64,000 nucleotides of DNA from assembly GCF_905397395.1 (NCBI RefSeq), contig NZ_CAJPVH010000029.1, forward strand, positions 1 through 64,000, in the 5' to 3' direction. The position numbers and the translations under genes were made by a program. Below the pieces are notes generated by a model. The model had not been told where the DNA came from. It did no database searches and was given only the letters and a program-made list of their open reading frames with translations. Every line of letters starts with the position of its first letter. Position 1 is the first letter of the stretch. Positions 47,808 through 56,067 of the stretch are shown piece by piece. Source of the stretch: Cupriavidus campinensis. Its GTDB lineage: Bacteria; Pseudomonadota; Gammaproteobacteria; Burkholderiales; Burkholderiaceae.

Positions 47808-47860
47808 TTGAATGCATTGGCATTCAATGCGCAGCAACGGGTACGCTCCCGTTGCTGCGC
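47808..47860. repeat. paired hairpins containing a dispersed repeat
   Basis: Between convergent genes: TTGAATGC-ATTG-GCATTCAA (47808-47827), then GCGCAGCAACGGG-N6-CCCGTTGCTGCGC (47829-47860), a perfect 13-bp stem. No T tract. The left arm with its loop, CGCAGCAACGGGTACGCTC (47830-47848), differs at one base from the repeat at 55928-55946. Confidence 0.6.
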
Positions 47861-47877
47861 GATGGCAGCGCGCCTGA

Positions 47878-49023
47878 TCAGCCCTCGTTCGCGGCCTCGC
47901 GCGGCAGGAACTGGTTGCCTTCGGCAAGCGGCGCGTAGCGGTACGTGGCCGGCGTGCGGCTCAGCTTGACCGGCGCGCCGAGGCCCTTGTAGCCGCCGGG
48001 CATCTCCACCACCATCTCGCGGTGCGCGGTGTGCGGATGCTGGAGGGCATCCGGCACGGACAGCACCGGCGCGCACGGCACCCCGGCCGCCGCCAGGGCA
48101 TCGGCCAGCGCCTTGCCGTCATGCGTGCCCATGCGGGCTTCCAGTTCCACTTTCAGAGAATTCCGATTGACAGAGCGTGCGCCGGCGGTGGCGTAGCGTT
48201 CGTCATCGGCCAGCACGGGCATGCCAAGGTGCTCGCACAGGATGCGGAACTGGCGATCGTTGCCCACGGCCAGGAAGATCGGGGCCGTGGCCGTGGCCAC
48301 CGTGTCGTACGGGTAGATATTGGGATGGGCGTTGCCGGTGCGTGTGGGCGTCTTGCCGCTCATGAACCAGTTGGCCGCGTGCGGATGCAGCAGCGAGAGC
48401 CCCGAGTCGTACAGCGCTGCCTCGACGAACTGGCCGCGCCCGCTGCGCGCGCGCTCCTGCAGCGCCAGCAGCACGCCCAGCGCCGCATTCAGGCCGGTGA
48501 CCATGTCCACCACCGGCAGGCCGGCGCGCAGCGGGTCGCCATCGGCCTCGCCGTTGATGCTCATGATGCCGGCCATGGCCTGGATGGCGGCGTCGTAGCC
48601 GGGCAGGCCGCCCAGCGGGCCATCGGCGCCAAACCCGGACACGCGGCAGTGCACCAGGCGCGGAAAGCGTTGCGACAGCACGTCGTAGCCCAGCCCCCAT
48701 TTCTCGAGCGTGCCGGTCTTGAAGTTCTCGACCATCACATCGGCCTCGGCCAGCAGCGACAGCAGCACCTCGCGGTCTGCATCGGCGGTGAGGTCCAGCC
48801 GCATCACCCGCTTGTTGCGGTTCAGGCCGAAGTAGTACGACGCCACGCCGTCGCGGAACGGCGGGCCCCAGGTGCGCGTGTCGTCGCCCTGCGGGGGCTC
48901 GATCTTGAGCACGTCGGCGCCGTGGTCGCCCAGGATCTGGCCGCAGAACGGCCCGCCCAGGATGCGCGACAAGTCAACCACGCGGATGCCGGCCAGCGCG
49001 CCGGGAGTGGGGGGCGTCGTCAT
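47878..49023 (-). CDS. CaiB/BaiF (class III) CoA transferase
   Basis: A 381-aa CoA transferase. It starts with LAGIRVVDLSRILGGPFCGQILGDHGADVLKIE (about 10-42) and has GLGYDVLSQRFPRLVHCRVSGFGADGPLGGLPGYDAAIQAMAG, where the Asp of GYDAAIQA is the catalytic residue that carries the acyl group. It moves CoA between organic acids. The gene precedes a Bug receptor gene and an acyl-CoA dehydrogenase in a leftward cluster, suggesting activation and oxidation of an imported carboxylic acid. Confidence 0.94.
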   Translation of the reverse strand: MTTPPTPGALAGIRVVDLSRILGGPFCGQILGDHGADVLKIEPPQGDDTRTWGPPFRDGVASYYFGLNRNKRVMRLDLTADADREVLLSLLAEADVMVENFKTGTLEKWGLGYDVLSQRFPRLVHCRVSGFGADGPLGGLPGYDAAIQAMAGIMSINGEADGDPLRAGLPVVDMVTGLNAALGVLLALQERARSGRGQFVEAALYDSGLSLLHPHAANWFMSGKTPTRTGNAHPNIYPYDTVATATAPIFLAVGNDRQFRILCEHLGMPVLADDERYATAGARSVNRNSLKVELEARMGTHDGKALADALAAAGVPCAPVLSVPDALQHPHTAHREMVVEMPGGYKGLGAPVKLSRTPATYRYAPLAEGNQFLPREAANEG

Positions 49024-49069
49024 GATGGTGTCTACCTCGCTATCGTATTTTTTGGATGGCTTGCACGCG

Positions 49070-50077
49070 TCAGTCGAGCTGCGCACCCGACTTTTGTACC
49101 ACGGCGCGCCACTTGGTGACTTCCGACTTCACAAACCCGCCAAGCTGCTCGGGCGAGGTGGACGGCGCGAACTCCAGCCCCTGCGCCACCAGCGTCTGGC
49201 GGACTTCGGGCTGCTTGAGCGCGTCGGCAAAGGCGACGTTGAGCTTGCGGATCACCTCCGGCGGCGTGCCGGCAGGCGCCACCACGCCGAAGAACACCGA
49301 TACGTCGAAGCCGGGCACGCCCTGCTCGGCCACGGTCGGCACGTCAGGCAGCGCCTGCGAGCGGCCGCGCGTGGTCACGCCCAGCGCGCGCACCTTGCCG
49401 CTCTTGATGAACGGCAGCGCGGTCAGCACGTCCGTGAAAGTCATGCTGACCTGTCCGCCCAGCAGGTCATTGAGCGCCGGGCCGGTGCCCTTGTACGGAA
49501 TATGCTGGAAGTCCGTGCCGGCGAGGTTGTTGAACAGCACCCCGGCCAGGTGCGACGACGCGCCATTGCCCGAAGACGCATAGGTCAGCTTGCCCGGATG
49601 GGCCTTGCCGTATGCAATCAGCTCCTGCACGTTCCTGGCGGGCACGTTCGCGTTCACCACCAGCACGTTCGGCAGATGGCCGATCTGGATCACCGGCGCG
49701 AAGCTCTTCACCGGGTCGTAGTTGATCTTCCGATACAGGCTCACATTGATCGCCAGCGGCGCCGAGGTGCCGAACATCAGCGTGTAGCCGTCCGGCTCGG
49801 CGCGCGCCACCGCCTCCGCGCCAATATTGCCGCCGGCGCCGGCGCGGTTCTCCACCACCACGGGCTGGCCCAGGCTGCTCTTGAGCGCGGCGGCCAGCGT
49901 GCGGGCCATCGCATCGGTGGGGCCGCCCGGCGGGTAGGTCACCACCATCATGATCGGCTTGGTCGGAAAGTCCTTCTGGGCGAAGGCAGGCGCGGCGGCA
50001 AGGCCGAGCGTGGCGGCGGCGAGCGCCGTGAAGGCCGCCAGGGCCGCGCGGCGGTGCCAATGAAGCTGGGGGGGCAT
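49070..50077 (-). CDS. Bug family tripartite tricarboxylate transporter receptor
   Basis: A 335-aa periplasmic binding protein with signal peptide (cleavage likely after APAFA, about 33). Signatures of the family: PTKPIMMVVTYPPGGPTDAMARTLA, VVVENRAGAGGNIGAEAVARAEPDGYTLMFG and YKGTGPALNDLLGGQVSMTF. Bug proteins bind carboxylates, often without a cognate permease nearby, as here. Lies between the CoA transferase and the AidB-like dehydrogenase genes, same direction. Confidence 0.95.
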   Translation of the reverse strand: MPPQLHWHRRAALAAFTALAAATLGLAAAPAFAQKDFPTKPIMMVVTYPPGGPTDAMARTLAAALKSSLGQPVVVENRAGAGGNIGAEAVARAEPDGYTLMFGTSAPLAINVSLYRKINYDPVKSFAPVIQIGHLPNVLVVNANVPARNVQELIAYGKAHPGKLTYASSGNGASSHLAGVLFNNLAGTDFQHIPYKGTGPALNDLLGGQVSMTFTDVLTALPFIKSGKVRALGVTTRGRSQALPDVPTVAEQGVPGFDVSVFFGVVAPAGTPPEVIRKLNVAFADALKQPEVRQTLVAQGLEFAPSTSPEQLGGFVKSEVTKWRAVVQKSGAQLD

Positions 50078-50131
50078 GGTGTTGTCTCCGGATGAGGCTT
50101 TTCTTGTCTATTTGGAACAAATCAGAACACG

Positions 50132-51940
50132 TCAGAACACGTTGATTTCGTCGAGTTGGCCGGCGGGGCGCATGGCACCGTCCTCGGGTGGCGCGACGGT
50201 CTCGGCCAGCCATGCCGGCTCGGCGCCGCCGGCCAGCGGGTCCTGCGGCAGCACGCGGTGCACGAGCACCAGCTGCGCCAGCCGCATGCGGCGGACCGAG
50301 CCAATCTGGCCCGCTTCCCACGCCATCGCCACGGCGCTGGTCACGTGGTACAGCGCGGAGGCGGCCTGCCGGGCCAGCACGTCGCCCTCGGCACCGGCCT
50401 CGGCGGCGCGGGCGGCCAGCGCGGCGGCGCGGGCGATGGCCTGCTCGAAGGTGGCGCGCGCCGTGGCATGCATCGGCGTATCGGCCAGCAGGCCGGCCAG
50501 ATGCGCCTGGAGCACGGGCAGCGAGCCCTCGCGGCGGATGGCGCGCAGCACATCCAGCGCGACGATATTGCTCGTGCCCTCCCAGATCGACCCCAGGTGC
50601 GCATCGCGCACGAGGCGCGGGTCGCTCCATTCCTCGATATAGCCACAGCCGCCGCGGATCTCCATGGCGTCGCCGGTGACCTTGCGCGCGTCACGGCAGG
50701 CGCGGAATTTGATCAGCGGCGTCAGCACGCGCATCAGCGGGTAGGCATCGGCCTCGCCGGCGTCGGCCCGGCGCAGCGCCTCGGCGGTCTGGAACACCAT
50801 GGTGCGGGCCTGCTCGGTGGGCAGCGTGAGCTTGAGCAGCTGGCGGCGCATCAGCGGCATGTCCACCAGCCGCTTGCCGAACGCGCGCCGTTCCCGGGCG
50901 ATGAACTGCCCCTCGGTGAGCGCGCGGCGCATCAGCCCGGCCGCCCGCACGCCGTTGGAGAGCCGCGAGTTGTTGATCATGTCCGCCATCTGCACGAAAC
51001 CCCGGCCCGGCTCGCCCACCAGCCACGCGTGCGCGCCTTCGAGCCGGATCTCGCCGCTGGCCATCGAACGCGTGCCGAGCTTGTCCTTGAGACGGATGAT
51101 CCGATAGTGGTTGGCGCTGCCATCGGCCAGCGTGCGCGGCAGCAGGAACAGCGAGACACCCTTGATGCCCGGTGTGGCCGTGCCGTCCGGCTCCTCCATG
51201 CGGGCCAGCACCATGGCCAGCGCGGCGTCGGGGTTGGAGCAGAACCACTTGTCGCCTACCAGCCGCCAGCCGCCCTCCACGCTGTCGTCCCGAATCGCAC
51301 GCGTGGCGGTGGCCGCCACGTCGGAGCCGGCGCCCTGCTCGGTCATGAACATCGCACCCTGGTACAGGTCGTCGAAAACCTGCGTGGTCAGGTTGGGCAG
51401 GTAGCGTTCCACCAGCGCCGGGTCGCCAAACTTGCGCAGCGTGCGGGTCAGCGAGTCCGTCATCGACAACGGGCAGCACAGTCCGAACTCGGCCTGGACG
51501 AAGAGGTAAGTCAGTGCGTACTTCGCCGCAGGCGGCATAGGCTTGTCCCAGCCGAGCACGCCGCCGCGATGAGAGGCCGCCGCGAGGCCGAAGTCCGCGA
51601 ACGCCACTTTCTCCAGTTCTATATAGGCAGGGTGCTTGTGGATCGCCTGGGCATCGAGGCCGGTGCGGGTACGATGAGAAAGCGTCGGAGGTGCGTGATC
51701 CGCCACATTGGCGAGTTCATCGAGCACGCCCCCTGCCAGCGCGCCCATGCGCTCGAGGTGCGGCAGCAGGTGATTGAACAGGTCGGCCGGCAGGTAGAGC
51801 GGCAGCAGCGCGCGCAGGTCCGGGTCAGCCGTGAACAGGCTCGTGCCGTGCCGGTCGGGCACCGGATGGGCGATGTCTCGGGACGAATCCTGCGCATCGG
51901 TCAAAGAAGCGGACGGAATCCGGGCGGCGCTGGTCGGCAT
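50132..51940 (-). CDS. AidB-like acyl-CoA dehydrogenase
   Basis: A 602-aa FAD-dependent dehydrogenase, longer than usual because of N- and C-terminal extensions typical for the AidB-like group. Key parts: GAMFMTEQGAGSDVAATATRA (about 193-213), KDKLGTRSMASGEI, ERRAFGKRLVDMPLMRRQL and EIRGGCGYIEEWSDPRLVRDAHLGSIWEGTSNIVALDVLR. Whether it is a catabolic acyl-CoA dehydrogenase or an alkylation-protective protein cannot be decided; its neighbours (CoA transferase, Bug receptor) favour catabolism. Divergent from a LysR gene. Confidence 0.93.
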   Translation of the reverse strand: MPTSAARIPSASLTDAQDSSRDIAHPVPDRHGTSLFTADPDLRALLPLYLPADLFNHLLPHLERMGALAGGVLDELANVADHAPPTLSHRTRTGLDAQAIHKHPAYIELEKVAFADFGLAAASHRGGVLGWDKPMPPAAKYALTYLFVQAEFGLCCPLSMTDSLTRTLRKFGDPALVERYLPNLTTQVFDDLYQGAMFMTEQGAGSDVAATATRAIRDDSVEGGWRLVGDKWFCSNPDAALAMVLARMEEPDGTATPGIKGVSLFLLPRTLADGSANHYRIIRLKDKLGTRSMASGEIRLEGAHAWLVGEPGRGFVQMADMINNSRLSNGVRAAGLMRRALTEGQFIARERRAFGKRLVDMPLMRRQLLKLTLPTEQARTMVFQTAEALRRADAGEADAYPLMRVLTPLIKFRACRDARKVTGDAMEIRGGCGYIEEWSDPRLVRDAHLGSIWEGTSNIVALDVLRAIRREGSLPVLQAHLAGLLADTPMHATARATFEQAIARAAALAARAAEAGAEGDVLARQAASALYHVTSAVAMAWEAGQIGSVRRMRLAQLVLVHRVLPQDPLAGGAEPAWLAETVAPPEDGAMRPAGQLDEINVF

Positions 51941-52032
51941 GGCTGTCTCCTTGTTTGGGGTCCATTATTCGAACGCCGACGATTCGTGTCTAATTCTAAA
52001 ATTGGCTTGATCCATACAAAATTCATATCGCC

Positions 52033-52926
52033 ATGGAATTCCGTCACCTGCGCTATTTCCTCGTGCTGGCCGAGGAACTGCACTTCGGCCGCGCCGCGCG
52101 GCGGCTGTCGATCTCCCAGCCGCCGCTTTCGCTCAATATCCAGCAGCTGGAGGCATCGGTGGGGGCGCGGCTGTTCGAGCGCGACAGCCGGGGCGTGCGG
52201 CTGACGGCGGCGGGGCGGGCGTTCAGGGAGTCGGCCACGGCGCTGCTGGCGCAGGCGGAGTCGGCACGCCAGCTCGCCCGGGAGATCGAGGCGGGCGCGG
52301 TGGGCCGGCTGCGCGTCGGCTTTGTCGGCTCGATGCTGTACCGGGGCCTGCCCCAGCGCCTGCACGAGTTCCAGCACCGCTACCCCGGCATCCAGGTGGC
52401 GTTGACGGAACTCAACTCGCAGGAGCAGATCGACGCCCTGCTACACGGCGAACTCGACGCGGGCTTCATCCACACCAGCCGGGTGCCTGATGAACTGGCC
52501 ACCGAGCTGGCCCATCGCGAGCCCTTTGTCTGCTGCATGCCGGAAGGCCACCCGCTGGCCGCGCGGGCCGAGGTGGCGCTGACCGATCTGCGCGGCGAGC
52601 CCTTCGTGCTGTTCTCGCGCAAGGCGTCGCCCGACTACTACAACCGGATCTTCGAGATGTGCGCGGCGCAGGGCTTCTATCCGCAGGTGCGGCACGAGAT
52701 GCGCCACTGGCTGTCCGTGGTGTCGCTGGTGTCGCAGGGGATGGGCGTGGCTGTGGTGCCGGCGGCACTTGCGCGCTCGGGCATGGCGGGGGCGACCTTC
52801 CGGCCGTTGGCCGATGCCACGGTGCCGTCCGAGGTCTATTGCGTGTGGAAGCGGGCGCCTGATCATCCGGCGCGCGACCATTTCGTCGACACCATCCGGC
52901 TGGCCGCCGCGCAGGCCGGCGTTTAG
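52033..52926 (+). CDS. LysR family transcriptional regulator (BenM/CatM-like)
   Basis: A 297-aa LysR protein: MEFRHLRYFLVLAEELHFGRAARRLSISQPPLSLNIQQLEASVGARLFERDSR (about 1-53), effector domain 90-290. This N-terminal pattern is shared with regulators of aromatic or organic-acid breakdown. It is divergent (92 bp) from the leftward AidB-like/Bug/CoA-transferase cluster and is therefore its probable regulator. Confidence 0.94.
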   Translation: MEFRHLRYFLVLAEELHFGRAARRLSISQPPLSLNIQQLEASVGARLFERDSRGVRLTAAGRAFRESATALLAQAESARQLAREIEAGAVGRLRVGFVGSMLYRGLPQRLHEFQHRYPGIQVALTELNSQEQIDALLHGELDAGFIHTSRVPDELATELAHREPFVCCMPEGHPLAARAEVALTDLRGEPFVLFSRKASPDYYNRIFEMCAAQGFYPQVRHEMRHWLSVVSLVSQGMGVAVVPAALARSGMAGATFRPLADATVPSEVYCVWKRAPDHPARDHFVDTIRLAAAQAGV

Positions 52927-52949
52927 AATCCGGTGCGCAATGTGCGCCA

Positions 52950-53014
52950 AAGAAAAAGCCACCGGTCCAAGGACCAGTGGCTCTGAAGTACGCGTGGAAC
53001 GGGGTGTTCAGCGT
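52950..53014 (-). ncRNA. candidate minus-strand small RNA
   Basis: On the minus strand TTGGTC (53049-53044), a 17-bp spacer and TATGCT (53026-53021) form a promoter; transcription would begin near 53014 and stop at the terminator hairpin 52982-52957 followed by TTTTTC. The product is about 65 nt. It contains only a five-codon ORF. No minus-strand coding gene exists in this space that would need the terminator. Confidence 0.4.
52952..52982 (-). terminator. intrinsic terminator, minus strand
   Basis: AGCCACCGGTCC (52957-52968) and GGACCAGTGGCT (52971-52982) form an 11-pair stem with one mismatch. Only the minus strand has the T tract (AAAAA at 52953-52957 on the plus strand). It begins about 30 bp after the LysR stop codon but is in the wrong orientation for it. 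Confidence 0.7.
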
Positions 53015-53287
53015 GTCTGGAGCATAGCGCCCCCCTCCCGGCGGACCAATACCACAAATGCGGTATTCGATGGAATGCCGGCGCCCGGGCCCCAGATTAG
53101 TGCGAATACTGGCGTAATCCCTAGCCCGCGCGCGGACGTGGAGGAAACGCCCCCGCGTACGAAAACGGACGGCTTCTGCCGCGATCCGGTATGGCTTCGG
53201 CGCCGAAGTTGCGCGAATGCTATACAATCGAGAACGATTTTTATTTACCTACGCGGGGCGGTGATCCTGCCTGCGCACTGGAAACCT
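52983..53287. other. region upstream of feoA
   Basis: Holds the candidate minus-strand RNA with its promoter (53021-53049) and the feoA promoter (53218-53243). No coding gene is supported on either strand. Confidence 0.4.
53218..53243 (+). promoter_or_regulatory. feoA promoter: extended -10 and Fur-like box
   Basis: TGCTATACA (53218-53226) is an extended -10 (TGn plus TATACA) without a clear -35. CGAGAAC-G-ATTTTTA (53229-53243) matches the Fur 7-1-7 pattern at 9 of 14 positions, a weak site located over the expected start of transcription. The 5' leader to feoA would be about 55 nt. Confidence 0.42.
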
Positions 53288-53590
53288 ATGCGGTTGTCTG
53301 AACTGCCCCGGCGCACGGCCGCCGTTGTGAAATCGGTGGACGATGCCACCCAGAACGATCCCATCGCGCGCCGCCTGCGCGATCTCGGTTTTGTGCCGGG
53401 CGAAGCGGTGCAGATCATCGCATTCGGCCCCTTCGGCAAAGACCCGCTGGTGGCGCAGGTCGGCTTCACGCGCTTTGCGCTGCGCCGCGCCGAAGCGGCC
53501 CGCATTACCGTGGATGTGGTAAGCGCCACCGTCTCAAGCATCGCCCCGGCGGCCCAGCCCGACGCCCCCGCCGCCCAGCGTATCGCCTGA
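53288..53590 (+). CDS. feoA: ferrous iron transport protein A
   Basis: A 100-aa protein with the SH3-like FeoA domain: MRLSELPRRTAAVVKSVDD, RRLRDLGFVPGEAVQIIAFGPFGKDPLVAQVGFTRFALRRAEAARITVDV. It supports FeoB-mediated ferrous iron uptake at the inner membrane. The 20-residue Ala/Pro tail is not conserved. ATG preceded by GGAA. feoB begins 37 bp downstream. Confidence 0.94.
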   Translation: MRLSELPRRTAAVVKSVDDATQNDPIARRLRDLGFVPGEAVQIIAFGPFGKDPLVAQVGFTRFALRRAEAARITVDVVSATVSSIAPAAQPDAPAAQRIA

Positions 53591-53627
53591 GGGCGTTGCC
53601 CCAGGCCGATCAGGACCCCCTGCCAAC

Positions 53628-55493
53628 ATGTCCGTCGCACAACCTCCTTCCGCCCTGCGCATTGCGCTGGTGGGCAATCCCAATTGCGGCAAGACCGCAC
53701 TGTTCAACCGCCTGACCGGCAGCCGCCAGAAGGTGGCCAACTACGCCGGCGTGACCGTCGAGCGCAAGGAAGGCCATTTCGTCTCGCCGGCCGGCCGCAG
53801 CGTACGCATCCTCGACCTGCCGGGCGCGTACAGCCTGCACGCGGCCAGCCTGGACGAGGCGATCACGCGCGAGGTCTGCATGGGCCAGCGCCCCGGCGAG
53901 CCGCGTCCGGACCTGATCGTCTCGGTGGTAGATGCCACCAACCTGCGCCTGCACCTGCGCTTCGTGCTGGAACTGCGCCGGCTGGGCGTGCCGATGGTGG
54001 TGGTGCTCAATATGAGCGATGCCGCGGCGAAACGCGGCATCCTGATCGACCGCGACGCGCTGTCGCAGGCGCTTGGCGTGCCGGTGGTGCAGACCGTGGC
54101 CGTGAAGCGCGATGGCGCCGCGGCGCTGATCGACCTGCTCGACGGCGTGCTGCCGCCGGCCCCGCCCGTGCCGCCGCAGTCCGTGGAGGCGATGTCCGAG
54201 CTGGACACGCACGCCGAGGTCAAGCGCCTGCTGGACACCGCCGTGACCATGCCGACGCGCACCGCCCGGCTCGATGACGCACTCGACCGCGTGATCCTGC
54301 ATCCGGTGGCCGGCCTCGTCATCCTGGCCGTGCTGCTGTTCTTCATGTTCCAGGCCGTGTTCTCGTGGGCGGAGCCGCTCATGGACGGCATCGAGGCCGG
54401 CGTGCACCTGGCCGGCGAAGTCGTGGGCGGCTGGCTGCCCGCAGGCCTGCTGCACAGCCTGATCGTCGATGGCCTGATCGCCGGCCTGGGCAGCGTGATC
54501 GTGTTCCTGCCGCAGATCCTGATCCTGTTCCTCTTCATTCTCACGCTGGAGGAGTCGGGCTACCTGCCGCGCGCCGCGTTCCTGCTGGACCGCCTGATGA
54601 TGGGCGCGGGGCTCTCGGGGCGCTCGTTCATCCCGCTGCTGTCGAGCTTCGCCTGCGCGATTCCGGGGATCATGGCCACGCGGACCATCCAGGACCCGCG
54701 CGACCGGCTGACCACCATCCTGGTGGCGCCGCTGATGACCTGCTCGGCGCGGCTACCCGTGTATGCGCTGCTGATCGGCGCATTCATCCCCGAACGCACC
54801 GTGGCGGGCCTGTTCAACCTGCAGGGCCTGGTGCTGTTCGCGCTGTACGTGGCGGGCATCGTCAGCGCGCTGGTGGTGGCCTATGTGCTCAAGTTCTTCC
54901 GCCGTGACCGCACCGACCATCCGCTGCTGATGGAACTGCCGTCGTACCGGATTCCGAATCCGCGCGACATCGCCATTGGCCTGTGGGAGCGTGCCCGGAT
55001 CTTCCTGTCGCGCGTGGGCAAGGTGATCCTGACGCTGACCGTGTTGCTGTGGTTCCTGGCCACGTTCCCGTCGCCGCCGGAAGGCGCCACGCTGCCTGCC
55101 ATTGACTACAGCTTCGCCGGCATGCTGGGGCGCGCGCTGGAGCACGTGTTCGCGCCGATCGGCTTCAACTGGCAGATCTGCATCGCGCTGGTACCGGGTC
55201 TGGCCGCACGCGAAGTGGCGGTTGGCGCACTCGCCACGGTCTATGCGCTCTCGGGCAGCGATGACGCGGTAGCCGTGCAGCTGGCGCCGATGATTGCCGC
55301 GCAGTGGTCGCTGGCCACGGCGCTGTCCCTGCTGGCGTGGTACGTGTTTGCGCCGCAGTGCATTTCCACGCTGGCGGTGATCCGGCGCGAGACCAATTCC
55401 TGGGCGGTGATGGCGGCTTCTGCGGCCTACCTGACCGGGCTGGCCTACCTCGCGTCGTTCGTCACATATCGCGCGGCGCTGGCATTTGGTTGA
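53628..55493 (+). CDS. feoB: ferrous iron transporter B
   Basis: A 621-aa inner-membrane GTP-gated Fe(II) transporter. G domain: G1 GNPNCGKT (16-23), G2 T43 in NYAGVTVE, G3 DLPG (63-66), G4 N128-M-S-D131. A short GDI-like helical spacer is followed by a membrane part with Gate motifs around SFACAIPGIMATRTI and LVPGLAAREVAVGALATVYAL. It is shorter than E. coli FeoB (773 aa), mainly at the spacer and C terminus, as in other betaproteobacteria. Confidence 0.97.
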   Translation: MSVAQPPSALRIALVGNPNCGKTALFNRLTGSRQKVANYAGVTVERKEGHFVSPAGRSVRILDLPGAYSLHAASLDEAITREVCMGQRPGEPRPDLIVSVVDATNLRLHLRFVLELRRLGVPMVVVLNMSDAAAKRGILIDRDALSQALGVPVVQTVAVKRDGAAALIDLLDGVLPPAPPVPPQSVEAMSELDTHAEVKRLLDTAVTMPTRTARLDDALDRVILHPVAGLVILAVLLFFMFQAVFSWAEPLMDGIEAGVHLAGEVVGGWLPAGLLHSLIVDGLIAGLGSVIVFLPQILILFLFILTLEESGYLPRAAFLLDRLMMGAGLSGRSFIPLLSSFACAIPGIMATRTIQDPRDRLTTILVAPLMTCSARLPVYALLIGAFIPERTVAGLFNLQGLVLFALYVAGIVSALVVAYVLKFFRRDRTDHPLLMELPSYRIPNPRDIAIGLWERARIFLSRVGKVILTLTVLLWFLATFPSPPEGATLPAIDYSFAGMLGRALEHVFAPIGFNWQICIALVPGLAAREVAVGALATVYALSGSDDAVAVQLAPMIAAQWSLATALSLLAWYVFAPQCISTLAVIRRETNSWAVMAASAAYLTGLAYLASFVTYRAALAFG

Positions 55494-55535
55494 GACGAGG
55501 TTGAAACTGGCGGCACCGACTTGGGTCCAACGGCC

Positions 55536-55850
55536 ATGACGCTCTATCACGCCTTCGAAATCCTGGTGGTCGCGCTGATCGTGACGGCTTGCGCGGTCCA
55601 CGTGACGGGCCGCTACATGCCGCGCACGCGCGAACGCGTGAAGGCGACCCTGGCCGTGCGCCTGGGCGGCGCCGCCGCAACGGGCTGGCGCGGATGGCTG
55701 GCGCGGCGCCTGGCGCCGCAGGCGGCGGCGGGTTGCGCCTCCGGATGCGAGACGAACAGCGGCTGCGGCACGTGCGGGTCGAATACGTCATCTGCGGCCT
55801 CGGCCCCGCCGGACAACGAGCAGATCATCCGGTTCGTGCGCAAATCCTGA
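55536..55850 (+). CDS. small Cys-rich membrane protein of the feo operon
   Basis: A 104-aa protein starting MTLYHAFEILVVALIVTACAVHVTG, one N-terminal membrane helix, then a basic stretch and a C-terminal cysteine cluster C-x3-C-x5-C-x2-C (CASGCETNSGCGTC, about residues 66-79). Position directly after feoB (43 bp) and the architecture (one helix plus Cys cluster) are like the FeoB-associated Cys-rich proteins of Firmicutes, though sequence homology is not claimed; it takes the place where enterics have feoC. ATG 55536 is preferred over the TTG 15 bp upstream. Function (iron or redox sensing, FeoB assembly) is inference. Confidence 0.83.
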   Translation: MTLYHAFEILVVALIVTACAVHVTGRYMPRTRERVKATLAVRLGGAAATGWRGWLARRLAPQAAAGCASGCETNSGCGTCGSNTSSAASAPPDNEQIIRFVRKS

Positions 55851-55875
55851 CGGCACGGCGAACATCCCGACAAAG

Positions 55876-55903
55876 AACGGCGGTCCTGGCGACCGCCGTT
55901 TTT
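55876..55903 (+). terminator. intrinsic terminator of the feo operon
   Basis: AACGGCGGTC (55876-55885) and GACCGCCGTT (55891-55900) form a 10-bp stem with a 5-nt loop, followed by TTTTT (55899-55903). Confidence 0.9.
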
Positions 55904-55925
55904 GCTTTCCAGGCCCGGATCTCTG

Positions 55926-55987
55926 CACGCAGAAACGGGTACGCTCGCCCTTCCCAGCCCGCCCGATCCACGCAGAAACGGGTACGC
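55926..55987. repeat. 19-bp direct repeat, 43-bp period
   Basis: CACGCAGAAACGGGTACGC occurs at 55926-55944 and identically at 55969-55987. A one-base variant lies at 47830-47846 inside a hairpin. All copies are in spaces between convergent genes. Confidence 0.75.
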
Positions 55988-56021
55988 CCACACTCATCCC
56001 GCATCGGCAACGGGCAAAGAA

Positions 56022-56052
56022 AAACCCGCCGCGCGGGAAGCGCGGCGGGTTT
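56022..56052 (-). terminator. intrinsic terminator, minus strand
   Basis: AAACCCGCCGCGC (56022-56034) and GCGCGGCGGGTTT (56040-56052) form a 13-bp stem; on the minus strand it is followed by TTCTTTG after the T-rich arm. It ends the lipoprotein gene starting at 57465. Confidence 0.88.
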
Positions 56053-56067
56053 CGTCGTCCAGCCGAT

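Noticed and set aside
51941..52032. Possible LysR box in the AidB-like/LysR divergent spacer
   Set aside because: AT-rich with several imperfect T-N11-A dyads, but no single palindrome stands out.
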